Assembly (NCBI RefSeq): GCF_012935715.1
Contig: NZ_CP052860.1
Location: forward strand, 5,518,001 to 5,582,000
DNA length: 64,000 nucleotides
DNA from: Pseudomonas sp. ADAK13
GTDB taxonomy: Bacteria > Pseudomonadota > Gammaproteobacteria > Pseudomonadales > Pseudomonadaceae
Direction: 5' to 3'
Positions 1 to 8,231 of the stretch are shown in pieces. Position numbers and translations under genes: made by a program. Under the pieces are notes generated by a model. The model did not search any database, was not told where the DNA came from, and worked only from the letters and a program-made list of their open reading frames with translations. Position 1 is the first letter of the stretch. The number at the start of each line of letters is the position of its first letter.

Positions 1-1226
1 AGTTGTTCCAGCAGTTGCGGGTTATTGCGCAGACTGGCCAGTGCATCGGCGAGGGTGCCGGGCAGGGCGCGGATGTTGCGTGCCTGGCGTTGTGCTTCGC
101 TCATGGACTCCGGGTCTTCATCGGAGGAACTGTCCAGCGTGAGCTTTTGCTGGATGCCGAGCCGGCCGGCGATCAGCACGGTGGCCATGCTCAGGTGCGG
201 CGAGGCGGTTGCATCCAGCGGACGGAATTCCAGGTTGTATTGCTTGGCCGGGGACTTGCCGCCGAGGGTGATCGTCGGGCAGATCCGCAGTGACGCTTCG
301 CGATTGCGCTGGCCGAGGTTGGCGTAGGACGCACTCCAGTGATGCGGCTTCAGACGCAGATAGGAAATCGGCGTGGGCGCGCTGAAGGCGCACAACGCCG
401 GCAGGAATTTCAACACGCCTGCGGCCCATTGCCGGCCTGTTTCGGACAGCCCGTTGCTGCTTTGCCCGTCGTACATCACCGCATTGCCGGCCGGGTCCTG
501 CAGGCTGATATGCAGGTGCACACCGTTGCTCACACCGTCGGCTTCCAGCTTGGGCGAGAAGCTGATATCCAGGCCCATCTGCCGGGCGATTTCCCGGGTG
601 ATCTCCCGCACATTCACCGCACGATCCGCAGCGGCCACGCCTTGAGTGGGGCGGCAGGTGACTTCGTATTGCGCCTTGCCGTATTCGGGCAAAAACATCT
701 CCGGTTCGACACCGGCAGCTTTCAACGCACTCAACAGCCAGCCACCAAATGACGCGGCGTGATGCTGGGCCGAGAGGGAAAAGGCATGGTGCGCGTTATT
801 CGGGTCTTTGTAGCCCAGGTTGAACTCGTGCTCGAACGCCGCCGTGACTTCAAGCCCCAGCTCGTCGCGATACCGCTGGATCTCGTTACGCAGCAGCGTG
901 CGTGGGCAGGCGGCCCAGGGCTGGCCATCGGTCTCACAAATGTCGGCGTGAATAAAGTCCAGCGCGGGTGCAGTGGCGTCCGGGCCGTTGGGCACCTGCA
1001 CGCGGGTAGTCATGTCGGGGATCAGGCGCAAATCGCCGCAGGAGCCCCACGGATTATTCTCGGCCACCCGGTCTTGCGGCGTCAGTGCGCTGTTGGCCGG
1101 TACCCAGCCCACACCGGCCTGCTGATAACTCTCAAGCTCGTCAGCGGGAAACGAGCGTCCGCGCGTCACGCCAATCAGGTCGGTGGTGACGATGGTGGTC
1201 ATGGGCGTTGGCTGGATCAAGCTCAC
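1..1226 (-). CDS. glutamine synthetase family protein (3' end outside window)
   Basis: A GS-fold ATP-dependent gamma-glutamyl ligase, related to the GlnT/PuuA-type enzymes that glutamylate amines rather than to housekeeping GlnA. About 408 codons are visible and the C-terminus lies beyond base 1. GS signatures can be read: an HxH motif (GVHLHISL), the glutamate-site region (YLRLKPHHWSAS) and the late EFRPLDATASPHLSMA block. The start is a GTG at 1226 that overlaps the TGA of the upstream hydrolase as GTGA, giving translational coupling; an ATG lies eight codons further in. It is the last visible gene of an rpiR-hydrolase-ligase operon. The substrate cannot be told from sequence. Confidence 0.85.
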   Translation of the reverse strand, partial: MSLIQPTPMTTIVTTDLIGVTRGRSFPADELESYQQAGVGWVPANSALTPQDRVAENNPWGSCGDLRLIPDMTTRVQVPNGPDATAPALDFIHADICETDGQPWAACPRTLLRNEIQRYRDELGLEVTAAFEHEFNLGYKDPNNAHHAFSLSAQHHAASFGGWLLSALKAAGVEPEMFLPEYGKAQYEVTCRPTQGVAAADRAVNVREITREIARQMGLDISFSPKLEADGVSNGVHLHISLQDPAGNAVMYDGQSSNGLSETGRQWAAGVLKFLPALCAFSAPTPISYLRLKPHHWSASYANLGQRNREASLRICPTITLGGKSPAKQYNLEFRPLDATASPHLSMATVLIAGRLGIQQKLTLDSSSDEDPESMSEAQRQARNIRALPGTLADALASLRNNPQLLEQ

Positions 1227-1867
1227 GGGCGCCACTCCTGCAAACGGTTGATCACGGTTTGAGTGTCGGTGATCCAGCAATAACCCTTGATCGCTTCCAG
1301 GCAGGCGTGATGACGCTCCGGGGTGTAGGTCGCGCAGGCGTCTTCAATCAACGTCACCAGATAGCCCCGGTCCGCCGCGTCACGCACCGCCATGTCCACG
1401 CATTGGTCGGTGACGATGCCGGCGATGATCAGGTGCCGGGTTTCCAGGTTGCGCAGCACGTAGTCGATGTTGGTGGAGTTGAAGACCCCGGACGACGTCT
1501 TGGGCAACACGATTTCATTCTCCACCGGCGTCAGCTCGTCAATCACGCCGGCCTGATAGCTGCCCTTGGGCAGATGCATGTCCGACAGCTTGTGATCCAG
1601 AGAACGATCACGGCCATCCGCCGTCAGGCTTTCGATGATGGTGTGCAGCACGTTCTGTTTGGCTTCACGCACCGCATTCAACAGCTTGACCTGATTGGGA
1701 ATTACCGTGTCCCGGGCGCGGTTCAGGAAGTACGCCGCCTGCGGTCCCTGCAAGTGCGGGTCGAGCGCCGGGTCGAGCCAGGCGCGTTGCATGTCCACCA
1801 GCAGCAAGGCGGTAGTGTCCCGCGTGAAGGGAATGTCGCGGGGCGAATGATGGGGGAGCGTGAACAT
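1223..1867 (-). CDS. isochorismatase-family cysteine hydrolase
   Basis: 214 residues, full length for this family of small Rossmann-like hydrolases acting on amides, carbamoyl compounds or isochorismate. The catalytic triad is visible: Asp25 in LLLVDMQ, Lys123 in VLPKTSSGVF and Cys156 in GIVTDQC, followed by the usual MAVRDAADRGY. The ATG at 1867 lies two bases after the regulator's stop, with GGAGG inside the regulator's last codons. It is co-transcribed between an RpiR regulator and a GS-like ligase, so it probably hydrolyses an amide or related intermediate in a nitrogen-compound pathway. The exact substrate is unknown. Confidence 0.88.
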   Translation of the reverse strand: MFTLPHHSPRDIPFTRDTTALLLVDMQRAWLDPALDPHLQGPQAAYFLNRARDTVIPNQVKLLNAVREAKQNVLHTIIESLTADGRDRSLDHKLSDMHLPKGSYQAGVIDELTPVENEIVLPKTSSGVFNSTNIDYVLRNLETRHLIIAGIVTDQCVDMAVRDAADRGYLVTLIEDACATYTPERHHACLEAIKGYCWITDTQTVINRLQEWRP

Positions 1868-1869
1868 GG

Positions 1870-2724
1870 TTATTTTTCCTCCAAAAGGTGAGCGGCGAAT
1901 TCCGTGCGAAGGGCGTCGATCCCTTCCAGGCGGGCATCCAGGCCATTGCTGTGTTGGGTGAGGGTGGCGATCAGGGCCTCCACCTGTGCGAGGGCGGGCA
2001 CCATGGTGTCGAAGGCCGACACCGACTCCACCGGGGAACTGATGATCAGGTCGGCCAATTCCCGCAGCGGCGAGGCGTAGATATCAGTGAACAACACCAC
2101 CCGCGCGCCCCGGGCCTTGGCGGCGGCGGCCACGCGCTTGGCCTGGGTTTGGTAGCGGCGATAGTCGAAGAGCAGCACCAGGTCCTGGCGCTGGATGTCA
2201 TGGATTCGGTCGGGCAACTGGGCGTTGTCTTCGAGGGCATGACAACCCGGGCGCAACAGGCGCAAGTGATTCACCAGATAGCCGGCGAGAAAACTGCTGA
2301 GCCGGCCGCCGAAGCCGAACACTTGATGTTTGGTATCCAGCACCCATTCGGTCAGCACCCGCACGTCTTCGGGTTGGGTCAGGGCCTGGGTGTCCTGAAG
2401 GGCGCGATTGCAGTCATCCAGGTAGGTGGTCCAGGCGTCATCCTGCGACGAGTGCGCCCGGGGTTGCAGCAGGGTGATCGGCGAGCGCAGGCGGTGGTCC
2501 ATTTCGCTGAGCAGCGCGTCCTGGAATTCGGCGTAGCCCCCGAAACCGAGCTTCTTCACCAGCCGCATGATGGTCGGGTCGCTGACCCCGGCGTGTTCCG
2601 CCAGGCGCGCCATGGAACCGAGGCCGCTGCGCGGATAATGATCGAGCAGGGCACGGATCACCTTGCGCTCGGAAGGCGTAGGGCTGAGTGCGGCGTCGGT
2701 GAGTTTGTCGCGTAGGTTGGTCAT
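1870..2724 (-). CDS. MurR/RpiR family transcriptional regulator
   Basis: 284 residues with an N-terminal RpiR-type winged helix-turn-helix (about 1-77; SMARLAEHAGVSDPTIMRLVKKLGF) and a SIS effector-binding domain (about 125-260; HQVFGFGGRLSSFLAGYL, LLFDYRRYQTQ). SIS domains sense phosphosugars or other small ligands. It is the first gene of the operon with the hydrolase and GS-like ligase. Upstream, two matching inverted repeats of the form GTAG-N6-CTAC (2773-2786 and 2812-2825) are likely its own operators, so autoregulation is inferred. Confidence 0.9.
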   Translation of the reverse strand: MTNLRDKLTDAALSPTPSERKVIRALLDHYPRSGLGSMARLAEHAGVSDPTIMRLVKKLGFGGYAEFQDALLSEMDHRLRSPITLLQPRAHSSQDDAWTTYLDDCNRALQDTQALTQPEDVRVLTEWVLDTKHQVFGFGGRLSSFLAGYLVNHLRLLRPGCHALEDNAQLPDRIHDIQRQDLVLLFDYRRYQTQAKRVAAAAKARGARVVLFTDIYASPLRELADLIISSPVESVSAFDTMVPALAQVEALIATLTQHSNGLDARLEGIDALRTEFAAHLLEEK

Positions 2725-2772
2725 ATCTCGCCTTGTTGTTTTTGCTACGGCTTGGCGAGAATGAGTGTATTG

Positions 2773-2825
2773 GTAGTAAATGCTACATGTAAAGGCAGAT
2801 TTCGGCTGTTTGTAGGAAACACTAC
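2773..2825. promoter_or_regulatory. paired RpiR operator candidates
   Basis: Two 14-bp inverted repeats with the same layout, GTAGTAAATGCTAC at 2773-2786 and GTAGGAAACACTAC at 2812-2825. They share GTAG-N-AAA-N2-CTAC and their centres are 39 bp apart. They lie 49-101 bp upstream of the rpiR-type ATG, between it and the end of the Lrp gene. Binding by the neighbouring regulator is inferred from position and symmetry. Confidence 0.6.
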
Positions 2826-2854
2826 AGAGGTATGGCTTTACCTGTGGCCAGGGA

Positions 2855-3355
2855 TCACTTCCCCACCCGCCCCGGAATCGCTACCCGACTCGTCGCCTTC
2901 ACCTCCCGCAACGCCAAACTCGACTGGATCGACGCAATCCCCAACTGCCGCCGCAACACGCTCTCCACAAAATCACTGTAAGCATCCAGATCCTCCGCCA
3001 GTACCTGCAGCAGATAATCCGCATCGCCGGTGATCTTGTGGCAGGACTGCACCTCGGGCAGTTCCTTGATCACCGCTTCAAAATCCTCCGGCGTATGGTC
3101 GGAATGCACCGCAAACCGCACATGCACAAACGCCATGATTTCCAGGCCTAGGATCTTGCGATCCAGGTTGGCCTGGTAGTCCTTGATCACGCCTTCTTCC
3201 TCCAGACGTTTACGCCGACGCCAGCATGGGGTGAGGCTGAGGGACAGCCGCTCACTGAGTTCGGCGTTGGAAATACTCGCGTCTTCCTGCAGCAACGCGA
3301 GGATGGCGAGGTCGGTGTCGTCAAGTGCGACCTGTTTGGTTTTATTTTTCTTCAT
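2855..3355 (-). CDS. Lrp/AsnC family transcriptional regulator
   Basis: 166 residues, the normal Lrp size: an N-terminal winged helix-turn-helix (LDDTDLAILALLQEDASISN, then LSERLSLSLTPCWRRRKRLEEEG) and a C-terminal RAM/ACT-like ligand-binding domain (about 75-155). It is transcribed away from the acetylpolyamine amidohydrolase and permease genes at 3474-5995 and probably controls them in response to an amino acid. The 118-bp divergent spacer holds a perfect 8-bp inverted repeat (CGTAAAAG at 3403-3410, CTTTTACG at 3452-3459) that may be its site. Confidence 0.92.
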   Translation of the reverse strand: MKKNKTKQVALDDTDLAILALLQEDASISNAELSERLSLSLTPCWRRRKRLEEEGVIKDYQANLDRKILGLEIMAFVHVRFAVHSDHTPEDFEAVIKELPEVQSCHKITGDADYLLQVLAEDLDAYSDFVESVLRRQLGIASIQSSLALREVKATSRVAIPGRVGK

Positions 3356-3402
3356 GGCAGCTCTTTGGGGTAAAAATGCCCGATTACGCTAGCATCGGCG
3401 CA

Positions 3403-3459
3403 CGTAAAAGCAAAGAAAGCCCACCGCAGCCAGAACAAAATAATCACCTGTCTTTTACG
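3403..3459. promoter_or_regulatory. inverted repeat in Lrp / amidohydrolase spacer
   Basis: CGTAAAAG at 3403-3410 and its exact complement CTTTTACG at 3452-3459 flank an AT-rich stretch between the divergent Lrp and amidohydrolase genes. The arm spacing (about five helical turns, centre to centre) would suit a multimeric Lrp-type protein. The function is inferred. Confidence 0.4.
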
Positions 3460-3473
3460 GGTGGATGTTTTTC

Positions 3474-4508
3474 ATGCTGACTGTTTTTAGCGACTCTCAT
3501 CGTTTGCACCATGGCACCGAACTCAAGGATGGCGTGCTCAAGCCGTCCTTTGAACAACCCAGCCGCGCCGACACGGTGCGTGACCGGGTCAAGCACGTGG
3601 GGCTGGGCGATATCATCGTGCCGCGCACGTTCGACCGGGCTTGTTACGTCAACGCCCACAGCGAACGCTACGTGTCCTTCCTCGAAACCGCCTGGGCCGA
3701 ATGGACCGCGATCGGCCGTGCCCATGATGCGTTGCCGCTGGTGTGGCCGGTGCGTGATTTGGCCAATGACCAGGTGCCGGCATTCATCGACGGCAAACTC
3801 GGCTTTTTCGCGATGGACGCCGGTTCGCCGATCACCCGCACCACTTGGGAAGCGGTGAAGACCAGCGCCGACATCGCGCTCACCGGCCTGGCGGTCATTG
3901 ACGAGGGCCACAGCAGTGCTTTCGCCCTGTGCCGGCCACCGGGCCACCATGCGGCGCGGGAATACATGGGCGGTTATTGCTACCTGAATAACGCGGCCAT
4001 CGCCGCGCAACAGGCGATCACCCAAGGGGCCAGGCGTGTCGCGGTGCTGGACGTGGACTTCCACCACGGCAATGGCACGCAGAACATTTTCTACGACCGC
4101 AGCGACGTGATGTTCGTCTCGCTGCATGGCGATCCGTCCGTGTCGTATCCCTACTATTCGGGCTTCAGGGACGAGCGTGGCGCCGGGGCAGGCGAGGGGT
4201 TCAACCTGAATTACCCGCTGGCGAAAAACACCGGTTGGGCCACCTATAAAGAAGCGTTGCTCGACGCCTGCAATCAACTCAGAAAGTTCTCGCCGCAAGT
4301 GCTGGTGATTTCCCTCGGCGTCGACACTTTCAAGGACGACCCCATCAGCCATTTCCTCCTCGAAAGCCGCGACTTCCTGGGCATCGGCGAGATCATCGCC
4401 AGCGTCGGCGTGCCCACGCTGTTTGTGATGGAGGGCGGCTACATGGTCGATGAAATCGGCATCAACGCCGTCAATGTGCTGCATGGTTTCGAGAACAAAC
4501 ACGCCTGA
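3474..4508 (+). CDS. acetylpolyamine amidohydrolase (histone deacetylase family)
   Basis: A zinc-dependent deacetylase of the arginase/HDAC fold, predicted to remove acetyl groups from acetylated polyamines or related amines. I chose the ATG at 3474 (MLTVFSD) over the one at 3465: with it, His158, His159, Asp195, His197, Asp284 and Tyr323 fall exactly at the numbers I recall for the Mycoplana ramosa enzyme, and GGGTGG precedes it. The HDAC motif RPPGHHA and the metal loop DVDFHHGNGTQ are intact. It is followed by a CycA-like permease in the same direction, and an Lrp regulator diverges upstream. The substrate is inferred from the family. Confidence 0.9.
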   Translation: MLTVFSDSHRLHHGTELKDGVLKPSFEQPSRADTVRDRVKHVGLGDIIVPRTFDRACYVNAHSERYVSFLETAWAEWTAIGRAHDALPLVWPVRDLANDQVPAFIDGKLGFFAMDAGSPITRTTWEAVKTSADIALTGLAVIDEGHSSAFALCRPPGHHAAREYMGGYCYLNNAAIAAQQAITQGARRVAVLDVDFHHGNGTQNIFYDRSDVMFVSLHGDPSVSYPYYSGFRDERGAGAGEGFNLNYPLAKNTGWATYKEALLDACNQLRKFSPQVLVISLGVDTFKDDPISHFLLESRDFLGIGEIIASVGVPTLFVMEGGYMVDEIGINAVNVLHGFENKHA

Positions 4509-4585
4509 TCCCGACGCCATTCCAACAATAAAAGCCGCCTGACTTTTTTCTGCCAAAACTCAAAAACATAACAAGAGGTTTTGTG

Positions 4586-5995
4586 ATGAAAACAACCGCG
4601 CCCGGGCTTATTGAAAAGCCCGCTTTGCAACGCACCCTCAACAACCGACACATTCAACTGATGGCCATGGGCGGTGCGATTGGCACCGGCCTGTTCATGG
4701 GCTCGGGCAAGATCATTGCGCTGTCCGGCACCTCGATCATCCTGATCTACATGATCATCGGGCTGTTTGTGTATTTCGTGATGCGCGCCATGGGCGAGCT
4801 GCTGTTATCCAACCTGAACTTCAAAAGCTTCGCCGACTTCGCCGGTGCGTACCTGGGGCCGCGTGCGGCGTTTTTTCTCGGCTGGTCGTATTGGCTGAGC
4901 TGGAGCGTTGCGGTGGTGGGGGATGCGGTGGTGGTCGGCGGTTTTTTCCAGTACTGGTTCCCGGACGTGCCGGCCTGGATCCCGGCGATTGCGATGCTGC
5001 TGACCCTGTTTGCCTTGAATGTGCTCACGGTGCGGCTGTTTGGTGAGGTGGAGTTCTGGTTTGCGATCATCAAGATCATCGCCGTGGTGACCTTGATCGG
5101 CGTGAGCGTGGTGCTGATTGCCAGTTCGTTTGTGTCACCCACCGGCGTCACGGCCTCCCTGAACCATTTGCTGGATAAACAGGCGGCGTTTCCCAATGGG
5201 TTGTTCGGCTTCTTTGCCGGGTTCCAGATGGCGATCTTCTCGTTCGCCGGTACGGAACTGATCGGCACGGCGGCAGCAGAAACCCGCTCGCCGGAGAAGA
5301 CGTTGCCCAAGGCGATCAACTCGATTCCGCTGCGGATCATCCTGTTTTACGTGCTGGCCCTGGCGTGCATCATCGCCGTGACGTCGTGGCAGCAGGTGTC
5401 GCCCAGCAAAAGTCCGTTTGTCGAGCTGTTCCTGGTGGCCGGGTTTCCCGCTGCCGCCGGGATCGTGAATTTCGTGGTGCTGACCTCGGCGGCCTCGTCG
5501 GCCAACAGCGGGGTGTTCTCGGCCAGCCGCATGTTGTTTGGCCTGGCGGACCTGGGAGATGCGCCGGGGATCTTTCGGCGACTGTCGAACAATAGCGTGC
5601 CGTTTATCAGCCTGGCGTTTACCACCTTCCTGATGCTGCTCGGCTTGTTGCTGCTGTTTATAGTCCCGGAAGTGATGACCGCCTTTACCATCGTCTCAAC
5701 CGTGTCGGCGATTTTGGTGATCTTTACCTGGTCGACGATCCTGGCGTCCTACATCGCCTATCGGAAAAAGTGCCCGCAGCTACATGAAAAATCGCTCTAC
5801 AAAATGCCCGGTGGTGTGCCGATGGCCTGGGTTTCACTTGGGTTCCTGGCGTTTGTACTTTGCCTACTGGCACTTCGCCCAGACACTCGCCTGGCACTCT
5901 GCGTGATGCCGGCCTGGTTTGTGTGGCTGGCAGTTGCCTACCATTTCTCGCATTTTCGCAGCCGACTCCAGCCTGATCAGCGCACGGCGACATAG
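4586..5995 (+). CDS. APC amino acid permease, CycA-like
   Basis: About 469 residues with twelve hydrophobic segments, closely resembling E. coli CycA (D-serine/D-alanine/glycine:H+ symporter): RHIQLMAMGGAIGTGLFMGSG at the N-terminus, then FSFAGTELIGTAAAE and SSANSGVFSASRMLFGLA. The ATG at 4586 has AGAGG seven bases upstream; a GTG at 4583 is adjacent. Located 77 bp after the amidohydrolase gene, it probably forms an operon with it and supplies or recovers an amino acid or small amine. The substrate is assigned from similarity only. Confidence 0.85.
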   Translation: MKTTAPGLIEKPALQRTLNNRHIQLMAMGGAIGTGLFMGSGKIIALSGTSIILIYMIIGLFVYFVMRAMGELLLSNLNFKSFADFAGAYLGPRAAFFLGWSYWLSWSVAVVGDAVVVGGFFQYWFPDVPAWIPAIAMLLTLFALNVLTVRLFGEVEFWFAIIKIIAVVTLIGVSVVLIASSFVSPTGVTASLNHLLDKQAAFPNGLFGFFAGFQMAIFSFAGTELIGTAAAETRSPEKTLPKAINSIPLRIILFYVLALACIIAVTSWQQVSPSKSPFVELFLVAGFPAAAGIVNFVVLTSAASSANSGVFSASRMLFGLADLGDAPGIFRRLSNNSVPFISLAFTTFLMLLGLLLLFIVPEVMTAFTIVSTVSAILVIFTWSTILASYIAYRKKCPQLHEKSLYKMPGGVPMAWVSLGFLAFVLCLLALRPDTRLALCVMPAWFVWLAVAYHFSHFRSRLQPDQRTAT

Positions 5996-6032
5996 CAGTC
6001 GTCATACAACTCAACGGCAATCAGCCCTCAAA

Positions 6033-6058
6033 AAAGGCCGGCTTGTACGGCCTTTATG
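6033..6058 (+). terminator. hairpin after CycA-like permease
   Basis: Eight-base-pair stem AAAGGCCG/CGGCCTTT (6033-6040, 6048-6055) with a 7-nt loop, 38 bp after the permease stop. The T-tract is short (TTTATG), so it is a weak or factor-assisted terminator. Confidence 0.55.
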
Positions 6059-6199
6059 TGACGGTTTTTTCATCGCTACATGACAAAAATTTCACATTCT
6101 GCGCCCTAGGCCCCATGCCACAATCCGCAGCGTTTGCAGGGCCGCAACGGTATTCGCTCGAAGGACAGTAAAAAAATAATGTTCATAGGGGCGCAGTAA

Positions 6200-7609
6200 A
6201 TGAAACTCTCTACATTAGCTTTGGCCATCACCGCGGCTGTCCTCGCACAACAAGCCTGCGCAGATGATTTTGGTCTTGGCTCACTCGGCACAGGTAACGG
6301 TCACAGTGGCTTTCTTGAAGACAGCCACTCATCGATCAGTTCGCGCACCATGTACTACAACGCCGACGTTCACTCCGGCACCGCGAATGACCTGCGCGAA
6401 GCGGCTCAAGTACTGCGTTTCGACTACAAATCCGGTTACACCCAAGGCACCGTAGGCATCGGGTTCGACGTGATGGCGTTCGGCGCCTTGCGCCTGGACG
6501 GTGGCGATGGCCACGCCGCGGGCAATGGCCTGTCGGGTAACGGCAACAGTTTCTTTCCGGTCAAGAACAACGGCACCGAGCCTGCTGACAGCTTCGGTCG
6601 CGCAGCCGGCAACGTTAAATTCCGTATTTCCCAGACTGAATTGCACGTAGGCGGTGGCCTGGCCCCGATCCTGCCGATCCTGGTGTCCAACGACAGCCGT
6701 GCCGCGCCGCAAACCTTTGACGGCGGCATCCTGACCTCCAAGGACATTCCCAACGTCACCTTCACCGGCGGCGAGTTGAACAAGGCTGAAGGTCGTGCAT
6801 CGAGTAACTCAACTGGCCTGAGCGTCGCCGGCGCCACGCGTGACAGCGACAGCTTCCGGTTCGGCGGCGTTGACTACCAGCCGTTTGGTTCTTCCGATAA
6901 CGCCATCGCTAAAAACCTGACGTTGCAGTACTACTACGCTGACCTGGAAGACTTCTACAAACAGAACTACTTCGGCCTGGTGCACGTACTGCCGTTGGGC
7001 AATGACCAATCGTTCAAGACCGACCTGCGCTATTTCGACAGCACCAGCGACGGCAAAAACGGTTCGGCCGGCTACGCCTTCAACAACAACGGCGGTTATG
7101 CCAAGCACGCCGGTGAAGTCGACAACAAAACCTACAGTGCTGCATTCACCTACCAGTTGGGCGGCAGCCAGTTGATGCTCGGCCACATTGGCGTGAGTGA
7201 CGACGGTGGCTTCGTGTGGGTCAACCAGGGCAGCATCGCCGACCCTACTGCACAAGGCGCGGCCGGCTCCGACTTCTACCTGTTCACGGATGCGGTGGTT
7301 GGCCAGTTCTCCCGTGCGGGCGAGCAAGTCAATTTCGGTCAGTACCTGTATGACTTCAGAACCCTGGTGCCAGGCCTGAAAGCCTCCGTTGCTTACCTCA
7401 ACGGCAGCGACATCAAGGCCAAGGTTGCTGGTGGCAGCGATCAGTCGGAACGCGAAACCGATTTCCGTCTTGATTACGTCGTGCAAGAGGGCCCGCTGAA
7501 AGGCTTCGGTACTACCTTCCGTACCGGTAGCTACCACGGCCACAACACCGGCACGGCCGACCAGGATCAAACCCGCCTGATCTTCAACTACACCTACGCG
7601 CTGTTTTAA
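6200..7609 (+). CDS. OprD family outer-membrane porin
   Basis: 469 residues with a Sec signal peptide (MKLSTLALAITAAVLAQQACA, cleaved near residue 21) and the OprD pattern: FLEDSHSSISSRTMYYN near the mature N-terminus, SGYTQGTVGIGFDVMAFGALRLDGG, and a C-terminal strand ending YTYALF with terminal Phe for BAM recognition. These 18-stranded monomeric barrels admit carboxylates and basic amino acids. It is monocistronic, with a strong terminator after it. The substrate is not readable from sequence. Confidence 0.93.
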   Translation: MKLSTLALAITAAVLAQQACADDFGLGSLGTGNGHSGFLEDSHSSISSRTMYYNADVHSGTANDLREAAQVLRFDYKSGYTQGTVGIGFDVMAFGALRLDGGDGHAAGNGLSGNGNSFFPVKNNGTEPADSFGRAAGNVKFRISQTELHVGGGLAPILPILVSNDSRAAPQTFDGGILTSKDIPNVTFTGGELNKAEGRASSNSTGLSVAGATRDSDSFRFGGVDYQPFGSSDNAIAKNLTLQYYYADLEDFYKQNYFGLVHVLPLGNDQSFKTDLRYFDSTSDGKNGSAGYAFNNNGGYAKHAGEVDNKTYSAAFTYQLGGSQLMLGHIGVSDDGGFVWVNQGSIADPTAQGAAGSDFYLFTDAVVGQFSRAGEQVNFGQYLYDFRTLVPGLKASVAYLNGSDIKAKVAGGSDQSERETDFRLDYVVQEGPLKGFGTTFRTGSYHGHNTGTADQDQTRLIFNYTYALF

Positions 7610-7635
7610 TCAGTCGCGGGTAAATGCTCCAAATG

Positions 7636-7663
7636 AAGGCCGCCTGTTAGGCGGCCTTTTTTT
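7636..7663 (+). terminator. rho-independent terminator after OprD porin gene
   Basis: Nine-base-pair GC-rich stem AAGGCCGCC/GGCGGCCTT (7636-7644, 7650-7658), five-base loop and a run of seven T residues, 27 bp downstream of the porin stop. Confidence 0.9.
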
Positions 7664-7783
7664 GGGCAGGACTTTTTCAGCGGCTTGCCGGCAGAGCAGG
7701 GCGCTATAGTTGTTTTTACACAACGCTGCGTTTAATCATGCCCGGCAATTCCTAACCTATAAGTCAAGAAAAGGACCGTTCCC

Positions 7784-8212
7784 ATGAAAGTCAGTGCACG
7801 CAACGTATTCAAAGGCCAGGTCAGCCAGGTCCAGGAAGGCGCGGTCAACGCTGAAGTCGTGTTGACCCTGCCAGGCGGCGAGCAGTTGGTAGCCGTGGTG
7901 ACCCTGGAAAGCATCCGCAACCTCGGCATCGCCGTGGGCAAGGAAGCGGTCGCGCTGATCAAGGCGCCGTGGGTGATGTTGATGACTGAGTCCAGCGACA
8001 TCCGCCTCTCGGCCCGCAACTGCCTGGAAGGCAAAGTGCTGAGCGTGAATGACGGCGCGGTAAATGCTGAGGTTGTGATCGAATTGGCGGGCGGCTCGAA
8101 GGTGTTTTCCATCGTGACCCGCGATGCGGTGGCCGAGTTGGGCCTGAAGCCGGGCGTGAGTGCCACGGCGGTGATCAAGGCGTCCCATATCATTTTGGGT
8201 GTGCCGGCCTGA
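7784..8212 (+). CDS. di-Mop molybdate-binding protein (molbindin-like)
   Basis: 142 residues made of two tandem TOBE/Mop domains, each starting SARN and containing GAVNAEVV (about 4-68 and 74-140). Mop domains bind molybdate or tungstate oxyanions at subunit interfaces. With no DNA-binding or ATPase domain, this is a stand-alone cytosolic molbindin probably serving molybdenum storage or homeostasis. AAGGA lies just upstream of the ATG. It is a single-gene unit. Confidence 0.88.
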   Translation: MKVSARNVFKGQVSQVQEGAVNAEVVLTLPGGEQLVAVVTLESIRNLGIAVGKEAVALIKAPWVMLMTESSDIRLSARNCLEGKVLSVNDGAVNAEVVIELAGGSKVFSIVTRDAVAELGLKPGVSATAVIKASHIILGVPA

Positions 8213-8231
8213 TAAGCCGCCGCGCCTGCGA

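Noticed and set aside
3444..4556. 370-codon minus-strand frame
   Set aside because: Antisense of the amidohydrolase gene, which has every catalytic residue; the shadow shows no domain.
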